Shown here: one piece after another, positions 42,895-51,357 of the stretch
Layout: every line of letters starts with the position of its first letter
Numbering within the stretch: position 1 is the stretch's first letter
Assembly (NCBI GenBank): GCA_900542035.1
Contig: UQMJ01000001.1
Span: 1-64,000, forward strand
Origin: an uncultured Clostridium sp.
GTDB taxonomy: Bacteria > Bacillota > Clostridia > Lachnospirales > Lachnospiraceae
DNA length: 64,000 nt
Reading direction: 5' to 3'
Translations under genes and position numbers: made by a program
The notes under the pieces: generated by a model
The model's database searches: none
Told to the model about the DNA's origin: nothing
What the model saw: the letters and a program-made list of their open reading frames with translations, nothing else

Positions 42895-44058
42895 ATGAGC
42901 AAAGTTTTATTTTATAATGGACTGGTTTATAAAGAACACAAATTTCAGCGTTTAAATGTATTGGCAGAGGATGGAAAAATTATCCGTATCGGAGAGTGGA
43001 TTTCTGATCCGGAAGCAGAACGGGTAGATTTAAAAGGCCGCCGTCTGGTTCCTGGCTTTCTGGATATTCATACCCATGGAGCGGCAGGCGTGGACGTAAA
43101 CAGCGCGGATACAAAAGGCTATGAAAAAGTCTGCCGGTTTATGGCAACCCAGGGAACTACAGGCTGGCTGGGATCGGTTCTTACCGATACAAAAGAGCAG
43201 ACTATGGCCTGTATCGAAGCATACAAAGACTGGAAGGCAGAAAAGGGAATTGAACACAATGGCGCTGTTATGATGGGAATCCATCTGGAAGGGCCGTTCC
43301 TTTGCAGCGACTATAAAGGCGCTATGCCGGAGCACCTCCTTCAGGCAAAAAATATTCCGCTTGTGGAAGAATATCAGAAAGCGGCAGAAGGTGACATCCG
43401 CTATATTACCGTTTCTCCAGAAGTAGACGGTATGGTAGAAGATATTCCGAAGCTGAAGGAACTGGGAATCCAGGTCGCTATCGGCCATTCCGGAGCAGAT
43501 TATGATACCGCCAGGGCTGCGATTGCAAATGGGGCAATGGCAGCTACCCATACCGGCAATGCCATGAAACTTCTTCACCAGCATTTCCCAGCAATCTGGG
43601 GAGCTGTTCTGGAAGATGATAATGTATATTGCGAAGTAATCTGCGATGGCCTTCATCTCCATCCAGGAACGGTCCGCCTGATTTTAAAAACGAAGGGACT
43701 GGACAGAGTAGTAGCGATTACAGACTCTATTATGGCAGCAGGCCTTCCAGACGGCAATTATAAACTGGGAGTGAATGACGTGGTAGTGGTAAATGGAGAT
43801 GCAAAACTGGCAGAAGGGGGAAGCCGCGCAGGCAGTACCCTGACTACGGGAAGAGCGCTGCAGAATCTCCTTGCGTTTACTGGAAAGCCAGTAGAAGAGA
43901 TTCTTCCGCTGCTGACAGAAAATCCGGCAAAATTAATCGGAGTGGACAATCAGTACGGATTTGTGAAGGAAGGACTGGAAGCCAACTTTGTTGTTTTAGA
44001 TGAAACTTGTAAAGTGGCTGCTACCTTTGTAAAAGGCAGAAAGGTATTTGAAGCATAA
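42895..44058 (+). CDS. NagA-like amidohydrolase (N-acetylglucosamine-6-phosphate deacetylase family)
   Basis: Cytoplasmic deacetylase of 387 residues. Metal and catalytic residues are present: IHTHG, HLEGPF (Glu132), IGHSGA (His198), ATHTGNAM (His219) and ITDSIMAAG (Asp277). The substrate-phosphate side differs: where E. coli NagA has GREPG with phosphate-binding Arg227, this protein has QHFPA with His230, at an ungapped position; THLFNAM/THLYNAM is THTGNAM. The companion His in DGLH (His254) is kept. I infer deacetylation of an N-acetylhexosamine with a different C6 group. It lies downstream of the LarA-like gene in the same direction, 131 bases away, after a GGGGAGAAAGGGG site. Confidence 0.82.
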   Translation: MSKVLFYNGLVYKEHKFQRLNVLAEDGKIIRIGEWISDPEAERVDLKGRRLVPGFLDIHTHGAAGVDVNSADTKGYEKVCRFMATQGTTGWLGSVLTDTKEQTMACIEAYKDWKAEKGIEHNGAVMMGIHLEGPFLCSDYKGAMPEHLLQAKNIPLVEEYQKAAEGDIRYITVSPEVDGMVEDIPKLKELGIQVAIGHSGADYDTARAAIANGAMAATHTGNAMKLLHQHFPAIWGAVLEDDNVYCEVICDGLHLHPGTVRLILKTKGLDRVVAITDSIMAAGLPDGNYKLGVNDVVVVNGDAKLAEGGSRAGSTLTTGRALQNLLAFTGKPVEEILPLLTENPAKLIGVDNQYGFVKEGLEANFVVLDETCKVAATFVKGRKVFEA

Positions 44059-44077
44059 GAAATAGTAAAAGCTTTTT

Positions 44078-44107
44078 GAGACACAGGAGAGATTCCTGTG
44101 TCTCTTT
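44078..44107 (+). terminator. Terminator-like hairpin after NagA-like gene
   Basis: GAGACACAGGA pairs perfectly with TCCTGTGTCTC (11 bases), followed by TTTA. It marks the probable end of the pathway operon. Confidence 0.65.
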
Positions 44108-44188
44108 ACGTTAAGGGTGGAAAGGATTCGATTTCAAAAGATTTTTTAGGGATCAGGTAATGGATACCGTGAATTCATTATTAATAAG

Positions 44189-44217
44189 TTGACAATATAT
44201 GTGGAAAGTGCTAGAAT
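44189..44217 (+). promoter_or_regulatory. Promoter of APC permease gene
   Basis: TTGACA (44189-44194), 17 bases, TAGAAT (44212-44217). About 60 bases upstream of the start codon. Confidence 0.7.
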
Positions 44218-44275
44218 GAAAGACGATTAAAGCGATATCTCTTTAACATATTTTACAAAAATAGGGTGGTTTGTA

Positions 44276-45682
44276 ATGGGAGAAAAGGAAAACAAAAGCA
44301 GTGGCTTAAATAAGAGTCTGAAACTTATTTTTGTCTATACAGTAGCGACGGGTTCTATTTTTACATTTGTAAATTACTGGGATTCGGTATTTTATGGATA
44401 CTGTGGAAGCGGCACATTTCTGGCCTTTGCTTTGATGACGGTAGCAATTTTGCCGATAGCGTTGGTATACAGCGAGTTGGCATCTCTGTTTCATACCTCT
44501 GGGGGAGAACTGATCTACAATACAGTAGGAATCAATAAACACGTTGGGTTCCTTGCATCCTGGCTTATCATGGCAGCGTGGATTTCAGTTCCGCCGGCAG
44601 TTGTAATGGCGATTATGACCTGGGTAAACAAAACGCTGAACTTAAATCTGGGAACCTGGCCAATGGTTGGCTGTGCAGCAGTTTTGCTGGTACTGTATTT
44701 CTTTATGAGTATCCAGAATGTCCAGTTTTTGGTAAAGGCACAGGCAGGAATGCTGTTTTGCAATATTACGGTTACTATTTTAACTGGTTTTATTTTGCTG
44801 TTTTCTGGACACTGGCATCTTTCCAACTTCGGAAATCTCTTTACGACAACACTGGAGCCGGTAAATGGAATTCCAGGATGGATAATAGGTATGGCTCTTT
44901 TGATTACGCCGTATTTTGGGTTTGAGACAGTGCCTCAGATGGTAGAAGAGGGAGATTTTCCTATTAAGAATTCTAAAAAAGCTATCTGCGGATCGATTCT
45001 GACCTGCGGCTGCATCTATGTATTTTATTACTTCTGTGTAGCCGGCCTGGATGGCTTAAAAGACATATATAACAATTTTGCCCAAGACGGCTTCTTAACG
45101 ATCGCCACGATGCAGAATGCATTAGGATGGACATTCTGGCCGATTATTGTAGGAATTTTGTCCTGCCTTCTTGGAATGGGTGCATCTCTTTTAGGATTTT
45201 GGATGTCTACGGTCCGTATGCTGTATTCCATGGCAAATAAAAATTTCCTTCCGAAAGTATTTGCTAAAGTGAATAAAAATCAGCAGCCATTGCTTCCGAA
45301 TATTTTCCTTCTGGTTCTGTCATTAGTATTTATTGTATTGCAGAATTCTTCCGATTTTATGAGTGCATTCTTTAATTTGATGAGCTTTGGATGTGCCTGC
45401 GCGTATGCGTTAACGATGATTTCAGCGGTATGCATTCACCGGAAACATCCGGAGTGGAAGAGCGCCAATACCGTTAAAGGAGGAGATGCATTCCGCATTT
45501 TAGCGATGCTGATTGCAGTGGCGATTGCATTTTTCTGTACGCTTGGACAAGGCATTGATTCTTGGATTTGCTTTGGAGTATATTTAGGAATCGGCGTTAT
45601 AATCTGGCTGTGGATGCTGCTTGTAAACTGGAAAAAACATCCGGTTGAGATTGAAACTCCGGATGGAATCCAGCAATTTTAA
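44276..45682 (+). CDS. APC-superfamily amino acid permease
   Basis: Membrane transporter of 468 residues with about 12 helices. The APC family beginning is altered but recognisable (IFVYTVATGSIFTFVNYWDS), followed by ELASLFHTSGGELIYNTVG, the P(R/T)SGG-like helix 2 region, and ITPYFGFETVPQMVEEGDFP, the usual helix 6-7 loop of amino acid/amine carriers. The substrate is not readable. It probably forms one transcription unit with the SDR 38 bases downstream. That pairing suggests the SDR acts on what the permease imports. Confidence 0.88.
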   Translation: MGEKENKSSGLNKSLKLIFVYTVATGSIFTFVNYWDSVFYGYCGSGTFLAFALMTVAILPIALVYSELASLFHTSGGELIYNTVGINKHVGFLASWLIMAAWISVPPAVVMAIMTWVNKTLNLNLGTWPMVGCAAVLLVLYFFMSIQNVQFLVKAQAGMLFCNITVTILTGFILLFSGHWHLSNFGNLFTTTLEPVNGIPGWIIGMALLITPYFGFETVPQMVEEGDFPIKNSKKAICGSILTCGCIYVFYYFCVAGLDGLKDIYNNFAQDGFLTIATMQNALGWTFWPIIVGILSCLLGMGASLLGFWMSTVRMLYSMANKNFLPKVFAKVNKNQQPLLPNIFLLVLSLVFIVLQNSSDFMSAFFNLMSFGCACAYALTMISAVCIHRKHPEWKSANTVKGGDAFRILAMLIAVAIAFFCTLGQGIDSWICFGVYLGIGVIIWLWMLLVNWKKHPVEIETPDGIQQF

Positions 45683-45720
45683 ATGGACAATCATTATATT
45701 AAGAAAAGGAGAAGAGAATT

Positions 45721-46518
45721 ATGGCTAAATTGGATGGAAAAGTTGCATTGATTACTGGAGCTGCTGCTGGTCTTGGAGAAGGAATTGCTACAGCTTACGC
45801 AAAATACGGAGCAAAACTGGTAATGGTAGATCTTTCTCCTTCTGTAGAAGAGACGGCTGAAAAACTGCGCAAAGAATACAATGCAGAGATTATTACAGTA
45901 GTAGCAAACGTAGCTGACCGCGGCCAGATGGATGCAGCAGCAGCCAAGGGAGCAGAAACCTTTGGCGAGATTAATGTGGCCTGCTGCAATGCAGGAGTAT
46001 GTCGCCTGGCTCCGTTTGAGGAAATGGACGATGCGACCAGAGATTTCCATATTGATGTAAACATCAAAGGTGTATGGAATACGTGTAAAGCAGTAATTCC
46101 ATATATGTTAAAGCAGGGCGGCGGCAATATCGTAATTGCATCATCTGTAACAGGAGATATTGTAGCGGATGCAGGAGAGGCAGCTTATGCGATGACAAAG
46201 GCAGCTTTAGTTGGACTTACCAAATGTCTGGCTGTTGAATATGCAAGCCGTAACATTCGTGTAAACTGCTCGCAGCTTGGATATGCCCGCACTCCGATGG
46301 TTGAAAAAATGGCTCTGGAGTCTAATCCAGAGAATCCAGAGGCAGCAATTGCAGATATTGCAGTAGGCGTTCCGATGAAGCGTCTTGCAAAGCCAATCGA
46401 AGTAGGAGAACTGTTTGCATTTCTTGGAAGTGATGAATCCAGTTATCTGACTGGCTCTCAAATCGTGATTGATGGAGGAAGTACTTTGCCAGAGACAATG
46501 TCAATTGGAACCAATTAG
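45721..46518 (+). CDS. Short-chain dehydrogenase/reductase (UcpA-like)
   Basis: NAD(P)-dependent oxidoreductase of 265 residues, classical SDR. Coenzyme motif TGAAAGLG (TGxxxGxG), CCNAGV (NAG motif), catalytic Ser in VIASSVTG and the YAMTK (Tyr-x-x-x-Lys) are intact. Asp36-type residue in LVMVDLS suggests NAD(H). The late segment has PMKRLAKPIEVGELFAFLGS and the usual GGSTLPE end. It resembles UcpA-type proteins of unknown substrate. The strong AAGGAG site and short gap point to co-expression with the permease. Confidence 0.92.
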   Translation: MAKLDGKVALITGAAAGLGEGIATAYAKYGAKLVMVDLSPSVEETAEKLRKEYNAEIITVVANVADRGQMDAAAAKGAETFGEINVACCNAGVCRLAPFEEMDDATRDFHIDVNIKGVWNTCKAVIPYMLKQGGGNIVIASSVTGDIVADAGEAAYAMTKAALVGLTKCLAVEYASRNIRVNCSQLGYARTPMVEKMALESNPENPEAAIADIAVGVPMKRLAKPIEVGELFAFLGSDESSYLTGSQIVIDGGSTLPETMSIGTN

Positions 46519-46565
46519 TACCAGAGATGGTAAGTGAAATAATATCATAAGGAATCAGGGACGCT

Positions 46566-46619
46566 AAAAATACCCTCAGACAGAACCTGGAAGAACCAAG
46601 TCTGCCTGAGGGTATTTTT
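46566..46619. terminator. Bidirectional intrinsic terminator
   Basis: AAAAATACCCTCAG and CTGAGGGTATTTTT form a perfect stem, with further pairing inside (CAGA/TCTG). It lies between the convergent SDR and hydrolase genes. Confidence 0.85.
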
Positions 46620-46632
46620 CTGCAATAAAGAC

Positions 46633-48726
46633 TTATTTTTCCAGCCGTACCGTAACCTTGGACGGATAATTTCCCCCATGGTGGATGGTGTTGCGGGCAA
46701 CTGCGGTCTCAGGGCTGTTGTAGCCGCCTTTGGTATTGCTGTTTGGGAATACGAAATTCTTTGCGCTGGAAGTAATGGTAATCCGGATTTTATGACCTTT
46801 TTTGAAGCAGTTGGAAATCTTGGTGGTCCGGATTTTTAAGTTTACCACTTCGCCAGGAGTTAAAAATTCTGCATGGTCAAATCCATTCCGGTAACGGGCG
46901 CTTAAAATGCCGTCTGCCAGTTTAATGGAACGTCCGTTTTCATCCACATCCGTAAGCCGCACCATAAAATCGGTGTCAGGAGCATCAGATGAGATGAAAA
47001 GGGATGCTGTGAGATCGCCGGTAATGACCACGTCTTTTTCAAGGGGAGCGGAAGTGTAGCACAGCATATCCTGTCTCAGCTCTTCTCTGGTATAATCTTC
47101 CGGAACCTCGATTTCATTTTCCGACATATCGATAATGTGGGTAGAAGGATTCTGGGGATCGTAGTCATAACTGTCGGTTCCTTCTTTTTCAGGAAGATGG
47201 AAGGAAAGGATTCCGTCTCCCAAAGAGGTATTGGCATTTCCTTTGCTGTCCAGGAAAATATCAGTTTCAACAGTCTCTGGAACCGGCCAGTTAGAAGCGG
47301 TTTTCCAGGTGTCCTGGCCCACGGTATAGTATTCCACTGGGGCGCTCTTGTCGATGCCGTTTTCCACGCCTTTCAGATAGTGTTCAAACCACTGGAAATA
47401 GAGATAATCTAAATCAAAGCGGAGAGCCTGGCTTCCGAAGGATACGCCATGCATATCGTAGCGGCTGTTTCCGCTGTGCTGCCAGGGACCGAGAATGACT
47501 TTTCTCATTCCTTCCGGAAAGTCGTGGACAATCTCAAGGGCTTCTGTCGTGCCCATACCGTTGTCGTCAAACCAGCCGGACTGGATCAGCGCCGGAATCT
47601 GGGCTTTTTTCGAGCGTTCCTGCCAGTTGGACTGACGCCAGAACTCATTATAATCGCTGTCTTCCAGCCATTTGCTGAGGAACGGAACCGGATAGCCAAG
47701 GGCTTTCTCAGGAATGTCTTTCAACGGACGGATATTTAAAACGTCTTCCCAGTCATCCCGTTCCATTAATTCCGGATGGAATTGTTTCTGGGAAACGGCA
47801 AATGCCCATGCCAGCATACCAGAGGTAAAGGAACCGCCCCGACGGGGAAGGTCAATAAAGGCGCTTCCGGCACAGACAACGCTGATCAGCGCTTTTAAAT
47901 GGGGATTTCCACTGGCAGCGGCAGCCCATTGCACATAGCCAAGGTAAGATCCGCCAACCATTCCCACGCTGCCCGAAGACCAGGGCTGGTCTGCAATCCA
48001 GTTTAAGGTATCGTCGCCGTCTTCTACTTCATGGTAGTTAGGAAGCCACTCGCCTTCGCTTTGGTTGCGGCCGCGGACATCCTGGATGACCACAGCATAT
48101 CCCCGCTGTACATAGCGGTAGTAGATTTCGCGTCCATCCTCTTTTCCGTAGGGGGTGCGGACAAAGACAGCGGGAACCGGTTCTGTGATGCCTTCCGGCA
48201 GATAGACGTCCGTGGACAGGCAAACGCCGTCCCGCATAGGAACCAGAAACGTTCCTTCCTGGCGCACTCCGTAAATGGTTTCGTCCGGCCAGGTTTTCCG
48301 CCATAATTTTAAAACGGTTTTGTCTTCCTGTCCTTCCAGAACCAGAAGGGAAATCATTTCCCTGGCAGAACAGCAGACTGCAAGCAGACGGCCGTTTTCC
48401 ATTAACTTATTGTTTGGAAATTTGATATCTCTCTGCAGATACCAGGAACCGTCTTCACTGGTATAGCGTTCGTCTCCATCTGGGAGAGAAGCGGAAATCT
48501 CTCCCGTTCCGGAAAGAAGAGATTCGTATTGGGAAATCTGGCGGGAGAGCTTCAGAAAATCAATTTTGGCAAAATTTTTATAAAATTGGTTGTCAGATTC
48601 TGAAAGAGGTTCCCAGGAACCTAAAGTCCCTGACGCAAAATCCAGTTTGCTGATAGAAACCGGCTGGGTATCAAAATTCAGTTTTCCGTAAAGGATTCCA
48701 GATACATATAAGTGATAAAGCTTCAT
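46633..48726 (-). CDS. S15/CocE-NonD family alpha/beta hydrolase
   Basis: Serine hydrolase of 697 residues of the X-Pro dipeptidyl-peptidase (S15)/cocaine esterase superfamily. An N-terminal domain of about 170 residues, not usual for CocE, precedes the hydrolase core. The core begins FLVPMRDGVCLSTDVYLPEG and has the nucleophile elbow GGSYLGYVQ. Next comes the C-terminal jelly-roll (PDTDFMVRLTDVDENGRS, NSNTKGGY region). ATG 48726 follows AGGAGG; the frame is open to 48798 but without a site. There is no signal peptide. Possible activities are peptide, ester or acylated amino acid hydrolysis. It is next to a DUF819 transporter-like gene and a dipeptide epimerase. Confidence 0.85.
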   Translation of the reverse strand: MKLYHLYVSGILYGKLNFDTQPVSISKLDFASGTLGSWEPLSESDNQFYKNFAKIDFLKLSRQISQYESLLSGTGEISASLPDGDERYTSEDGSWYLQRDIKFPNNKLMENGRLLAVCCSAREMISLLVLEGQEDKTVLKLWRKTWPDETIYGVRQEGTFLVPMRDGVCLSTDVYLPEGITEPVPAVFVRTPYGKEDGREIYYRYVQRGYAVVIQDVRGRNQSEGEWLPNYHEVEDGDDTLNWIADQPWSSGSVGMVGGSYLGYVQWAAAASGNPHLKALISVVCAGSAFIDLPRRGGSFTSGMLAWAFAVSQKQFHPELMERDDWEDVLNIRPLKDIPEKALGYPVPFLSKWLEDSDYNEFWRQSNWQERSKKAQIPALIQSGWFDDNGMGTTEALEIVHDFPEGMRKVILGPWQHSGNSRYDMHGVSFGSQALRFDLDYLYFQWFEHYLKGVENGIDKSAPVEYYTVGQDTWKTASNWPVPETVETDIFLDSKGNANTSLGDGILSFHLPEKEGTDSYDYDPQNPSTHIIDMSENEIEVPEDYTREELRQDMLCYTSAPLEKDVVITGDLTASLFISSDAPDTDFMVRLTDVDENGRSIKLADGILSARYRNGFDHAEFLTPGEVVNLKIRTTKISNCFKKGHKIRITITSSAKNFVFPNSNTKGGYNSPETAVARNTIHHGGNYPSKVTVRLEK

Positions 48727-48822
48727 ATTTTCCTCCTGATAGGTGTGAGAGTAAGAAAAGCTTTTGCATCCGAACGGAACGGATTCCGGACGATACAAAA
48801 GCTCTCCAAGTTGTATGGCGGA

Positions 48823-49995
48823 TTAGAAACCAAGGATAGCCCGTATTGCGTAAGCAACGGAAATTCCCAGGTAGTTGCCCAGAGCGCCTGCCAGAACACC
48901 CATTAACAGACCGGTGGTAATCAGAGTCTTCCACTGTGCGCTGGATGCGATTAAAGCGGCGGTAGGGCCGTCGGAAATACAAGCGACGCAGGACAGAAGA
49001 ACGTACTCGAATTTTACCTTTAACAGTCTGGTAACCAGCAGGTGCAGGATGATGCAGGATGCGATTACGCAGAAGCAGAACAGGGTAATGTAGAAGGTAG
49101 AGCCGAAGAACTGCTTTAAGTCTACTGCAAATCCAATGGTAGTTAAGAATAAAAGTGCAACAAACAGTCCTAAATCAAAGTTGCCGCGAAGCTTCCGGAC
49201 TGCTGGAACCTGTGCGATAATGATAGAGAAGGTGGTAATTAACAGGATGCGGCCTGCGCTGCGGAAGCCAGGATCAAAGACTTTATTGGCCACTGCAGTT
49301 GCAGCCCATACGGTGCCGAAACCAATGGCAAGAAGCCATGCGATTTCCTGAATGGACCATTCTTTGGAAGCCATCAGTTCTTCATGGTCGCCGTTTCCTC
49401 TCAATTCAGCATCGGTCATTTCATACGGCCATAATTTTTTCAGCTTTTTCGAGTTTTTGTAGATAGCCGGAGCAGCAAACATGGCAATCAGAGTTGGGAT
49501 ACCAACTACATAGTCAGCGGCATTTGCAGCGGCAATGGTGTTCTTGGAAGCATCCAGACCAACTGCAATGGCAGTTAAATTAGAGCTGCCGCCGGTGTAG
49601 GTTCCAACGAACATACCGGCAACTTTCCAGCCTTCGTCAATTTTGGAGGCAAAGAAGATGCCGAATACCAGAGCCATCAGGCAGACGCTTGAGGCTGCGG
49701 AAAGCAGGGCAATGACAGAGTTCCGGTTTAAGAGCTGCTTCATCTGCTTTAAATCCAGGCTCAGCAGGCAGATAGAAACGGAAAGCGGAACACAGTAGCT
49801 GGTAATTGCATCATAAGTAGGGCTGGAAACCGGAACGATTCTTAAATTTGAAAGAACAATACCAGTGACGATGACCGTAAGAGCGGGGCCCAACATTTTA
49901 AATACCTTATAGCGCTGAAGCCAGAAGCCAACTGCTACCATAAGGAACATGATCAGAAGCAGGGCGCTTTCTGAAGAGAATAACGTACCTTCCAT
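48823..49995 (-). CDS. DUF819 family membrane protein
   Basis: Polytopic membrane protein of 390 residues with about ten or eleven helices, which I recognise as DUF819 (YjcL-like). Two related halves are visible. The first carries GTYTGGSSNLTAIAVGLDAS and the second CVACISDGPTAALIASS, an inverted-repeat architecture as in secondary carriers. The function of the family is not established. It lies between an S15-type hydrolase and a dipeptide-epimerase-like gene on the same strand. Transport of a peptide or modified amino acid is a context-based guess. Confidence 0.88.
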   Translation of the reverse strand: MEGTLFSSESALLLIMFLMVAVGFWLQRYKVFKMLGPALTVIVTGIVLSNLRIVPVSSPTYDAITSYCVPLSVSICLLSLDLKQMKQLLNRNSVIALLSAASSVCLMALVFGIFFASKIDEGWKVAGMFVGTYTGGSSNLTAIAVGLDASKNTIAAANAADYVVGIPTLIAMFAAPAIYKNSKKLKKLWPYEMTDAELRGNGDHEELMASKEWSIQEIAWLLAIGFGTVWAATAVANKVFDPGFRSAGRILLITTFSIIIAQVPAVRKLRGNFDLGLFVALLFLTTIGFAVDLKQFFGSTFYITLFCFCVIASCIILHLLVTRLLKVKFEYVLLSCVACISDGPTAALIASSAQWKTLITTGLLMGVLAGALGNYLGISVAYAIRAILGF

Positions 49996-50027
49996 AAATG
50001 AAATACCATTCCTTTCTTAAATGTTTC

Positions 50028-50042
50028 TGCAAACGATTTGCA
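50028..50042. promoter_or_regulatory. cre-like palindrome
   Basis: TGCAAACGATTTGCA is a perfect inverted repeat (TGCAAA/TTTGCA around CGA). It matches the left 10 positions of the CcpA cre consensus, but its right arm is one base longer. It lies between the epimerase and DUF819 genes (minus-strand order), where it could block read-through or act as an operator. Confidence 0.45.
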
Positions 50043-50053
50043 CTCAGGCAAAG

Positions 50054-51127
50054 TTAGAAATCAATATCAAGTCCAAGACCAGGTTTCTGGGACAGGGTGT
50101 AAACGCCGCCGTCTACGGTAAATCCGCCTGGCATACCCATTTCTGGATCGACAGCATACATAAAGCTGTCGCAGTCTGCTTCTGTGATATTGCTCTTTGC
50201 AGCAACTAAAGCAACGCCTGCACCAATGGCAACCTTGGTTTCCAGCATACAGCCAACCATACAATTTACATGATTTGCTTCTGCAATGGCATTAATCTTT
50301 TCAGCCGGATATAATCCGCCGCATTTCATCAGCTTGATATTTAAAATATCGGCTGCTTCCAGCTTGCAGGCTTTTGCAGCATCGATTGGAGAATGAATGG
50401 ATTCATCCAGCATAATTTTTACATTTACTTTAGAACGGACAAACTTAGCGCCGTCCATATCCCACCATGGCAGACACTGTTCAACGGCTTCCACGCCGAT
50501 TTTTTCAAATGCCTTTAAAGTGGAGACTGCATCGCTGACCGTGTAGCCCTGGTTTGCGTCTACGCGGAGACGGATATCATTGCCGACCGCTTCTCGGATT
50601 AAGGTCAGGGCGCGGATATCGTCGGCTGGATTAATTCCTGCTTTTACCTTTAAAATACGGAATCCGTCCCGCTCTACCCGCTCTTTTGCTTCCTGAGCCA
50701 TGAGTTCAGGGGTATCAATGCCGATGGTCATATCGGTGATGATCTGATCGCGGTAGCCGCCTAATACCTTATAAAGAGGCTGGTTCATTACCTTTCCTTT
50801 TAAGTCGTAAAGCGCAATATCAATGGCTGCTTTTGCGGAAGTATTGCCGGAAATCAGACGATCCATCATCAGATGGATTCCTTCAATATTCATTGGATCC
50901 ATGCCGATAAGTCCCTGCTTAAATAATTTCAGGACTTCTAAAACAGTTGCGCTGTTTTCGCCAGTTACTGGTTCAAATGGCGCAGCCTCGCCGATTCCGT
51001 AAAGTCCTTCGTCGGTCATAATTTTAACCAGCACGTTTACGGAATGATCCTGGACTGCAAACGCAATCCGGAACGGCTTTTTCATTGGAATTTGAATGAC
51101 TTCAACTTTTACATCTGTAATTTTCAT
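50054..51127 (-). CDS. Enolase-superfamily dipeptide epimerase-like protein
   Basis: Enzyme of 357 residues in the mandelate racemase/muconate lactonising branch, closest to L-Ala-D/L-Glu epimerases. Seen: RILKVKAGI with the KxK catalytic lysine, the metal ligand segments RVDANQGY and MLDESI, and the second catalytic lysine in NIKLMKCGG. The C-terminal DxD-type segment common in dipeptide epimerases appears as DGGVYTLSQKPGLGLD. The frame is open upstream to 51337, but ATG 51127 follows AGGAGG. It is the first gene of a minus-strand set epimerase, DUF819, S15 hydrolase, and is divergent from an XRE-cupin regulator. Substrate: probably a murein-type or other dipeptide. Confidence 0.88.
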   Translation of the reverse strand: MKITDVKVEVIQIPMKKPFRIAFAVQDHSVNVLVKIMTDEGLYGIGEAAPFEPVTGENSATVLEVLKLFKQGLIGMDPMNIEGIHLMMDRLISGNTSAKAAIDIALYDLKGKVMNQPLYKVLGGYRDQIITDMTIGIDTPELMAQEAKERVERDGFRILKVKAGINPADDIRALTLIREAVGNDIRLRVDANQGYTVSDAVSTLKAFEKIGVEAVEQCLPWWDMDGAKFVRSKVNVKIMLDESIHSPIDAAKACKLEAADILNIKLMKCGGLYPAEKINAIAEANHVNCMVGCMLETKVAIGAGVALVAAKSNITEADCDSFMYAVDPEMGMPGGFTVDGGVYTLSQKPGLGLDIDF

Positions 51128-51306
51128 GATAGTCCTCCTGTCAGTAAAATTTAATATAATTTTACTATTTCTAAAATTTATAGTCAACCTTTTCTCATAT
51201 AAAAATGAAAAAAATAGGAAAAATGATGAAAAATTAAGAAAAAATATGTTGAGAAAGACGAAAGTAGCGAAGAGAGTAGAAAGTAATTTTTTATATACAT
51301 AAAATA

Positions 51307-51315
51307 TGATATAAT
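51307..51315 (+). promoter_or_regulatory. Extended -10 promoter of XRE-cupin gene
   Basis: TGATATAAT is an extended -10 box 42 bases before the start codon, in a very AT-rich divergent region (51128-51357). No clear -35 is present. Confidence 0.5.
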
Positions 51316-51357
51316 AAAAACAAAAGAATTTGACCAAAACAGAGCAGGGGGAAACGA

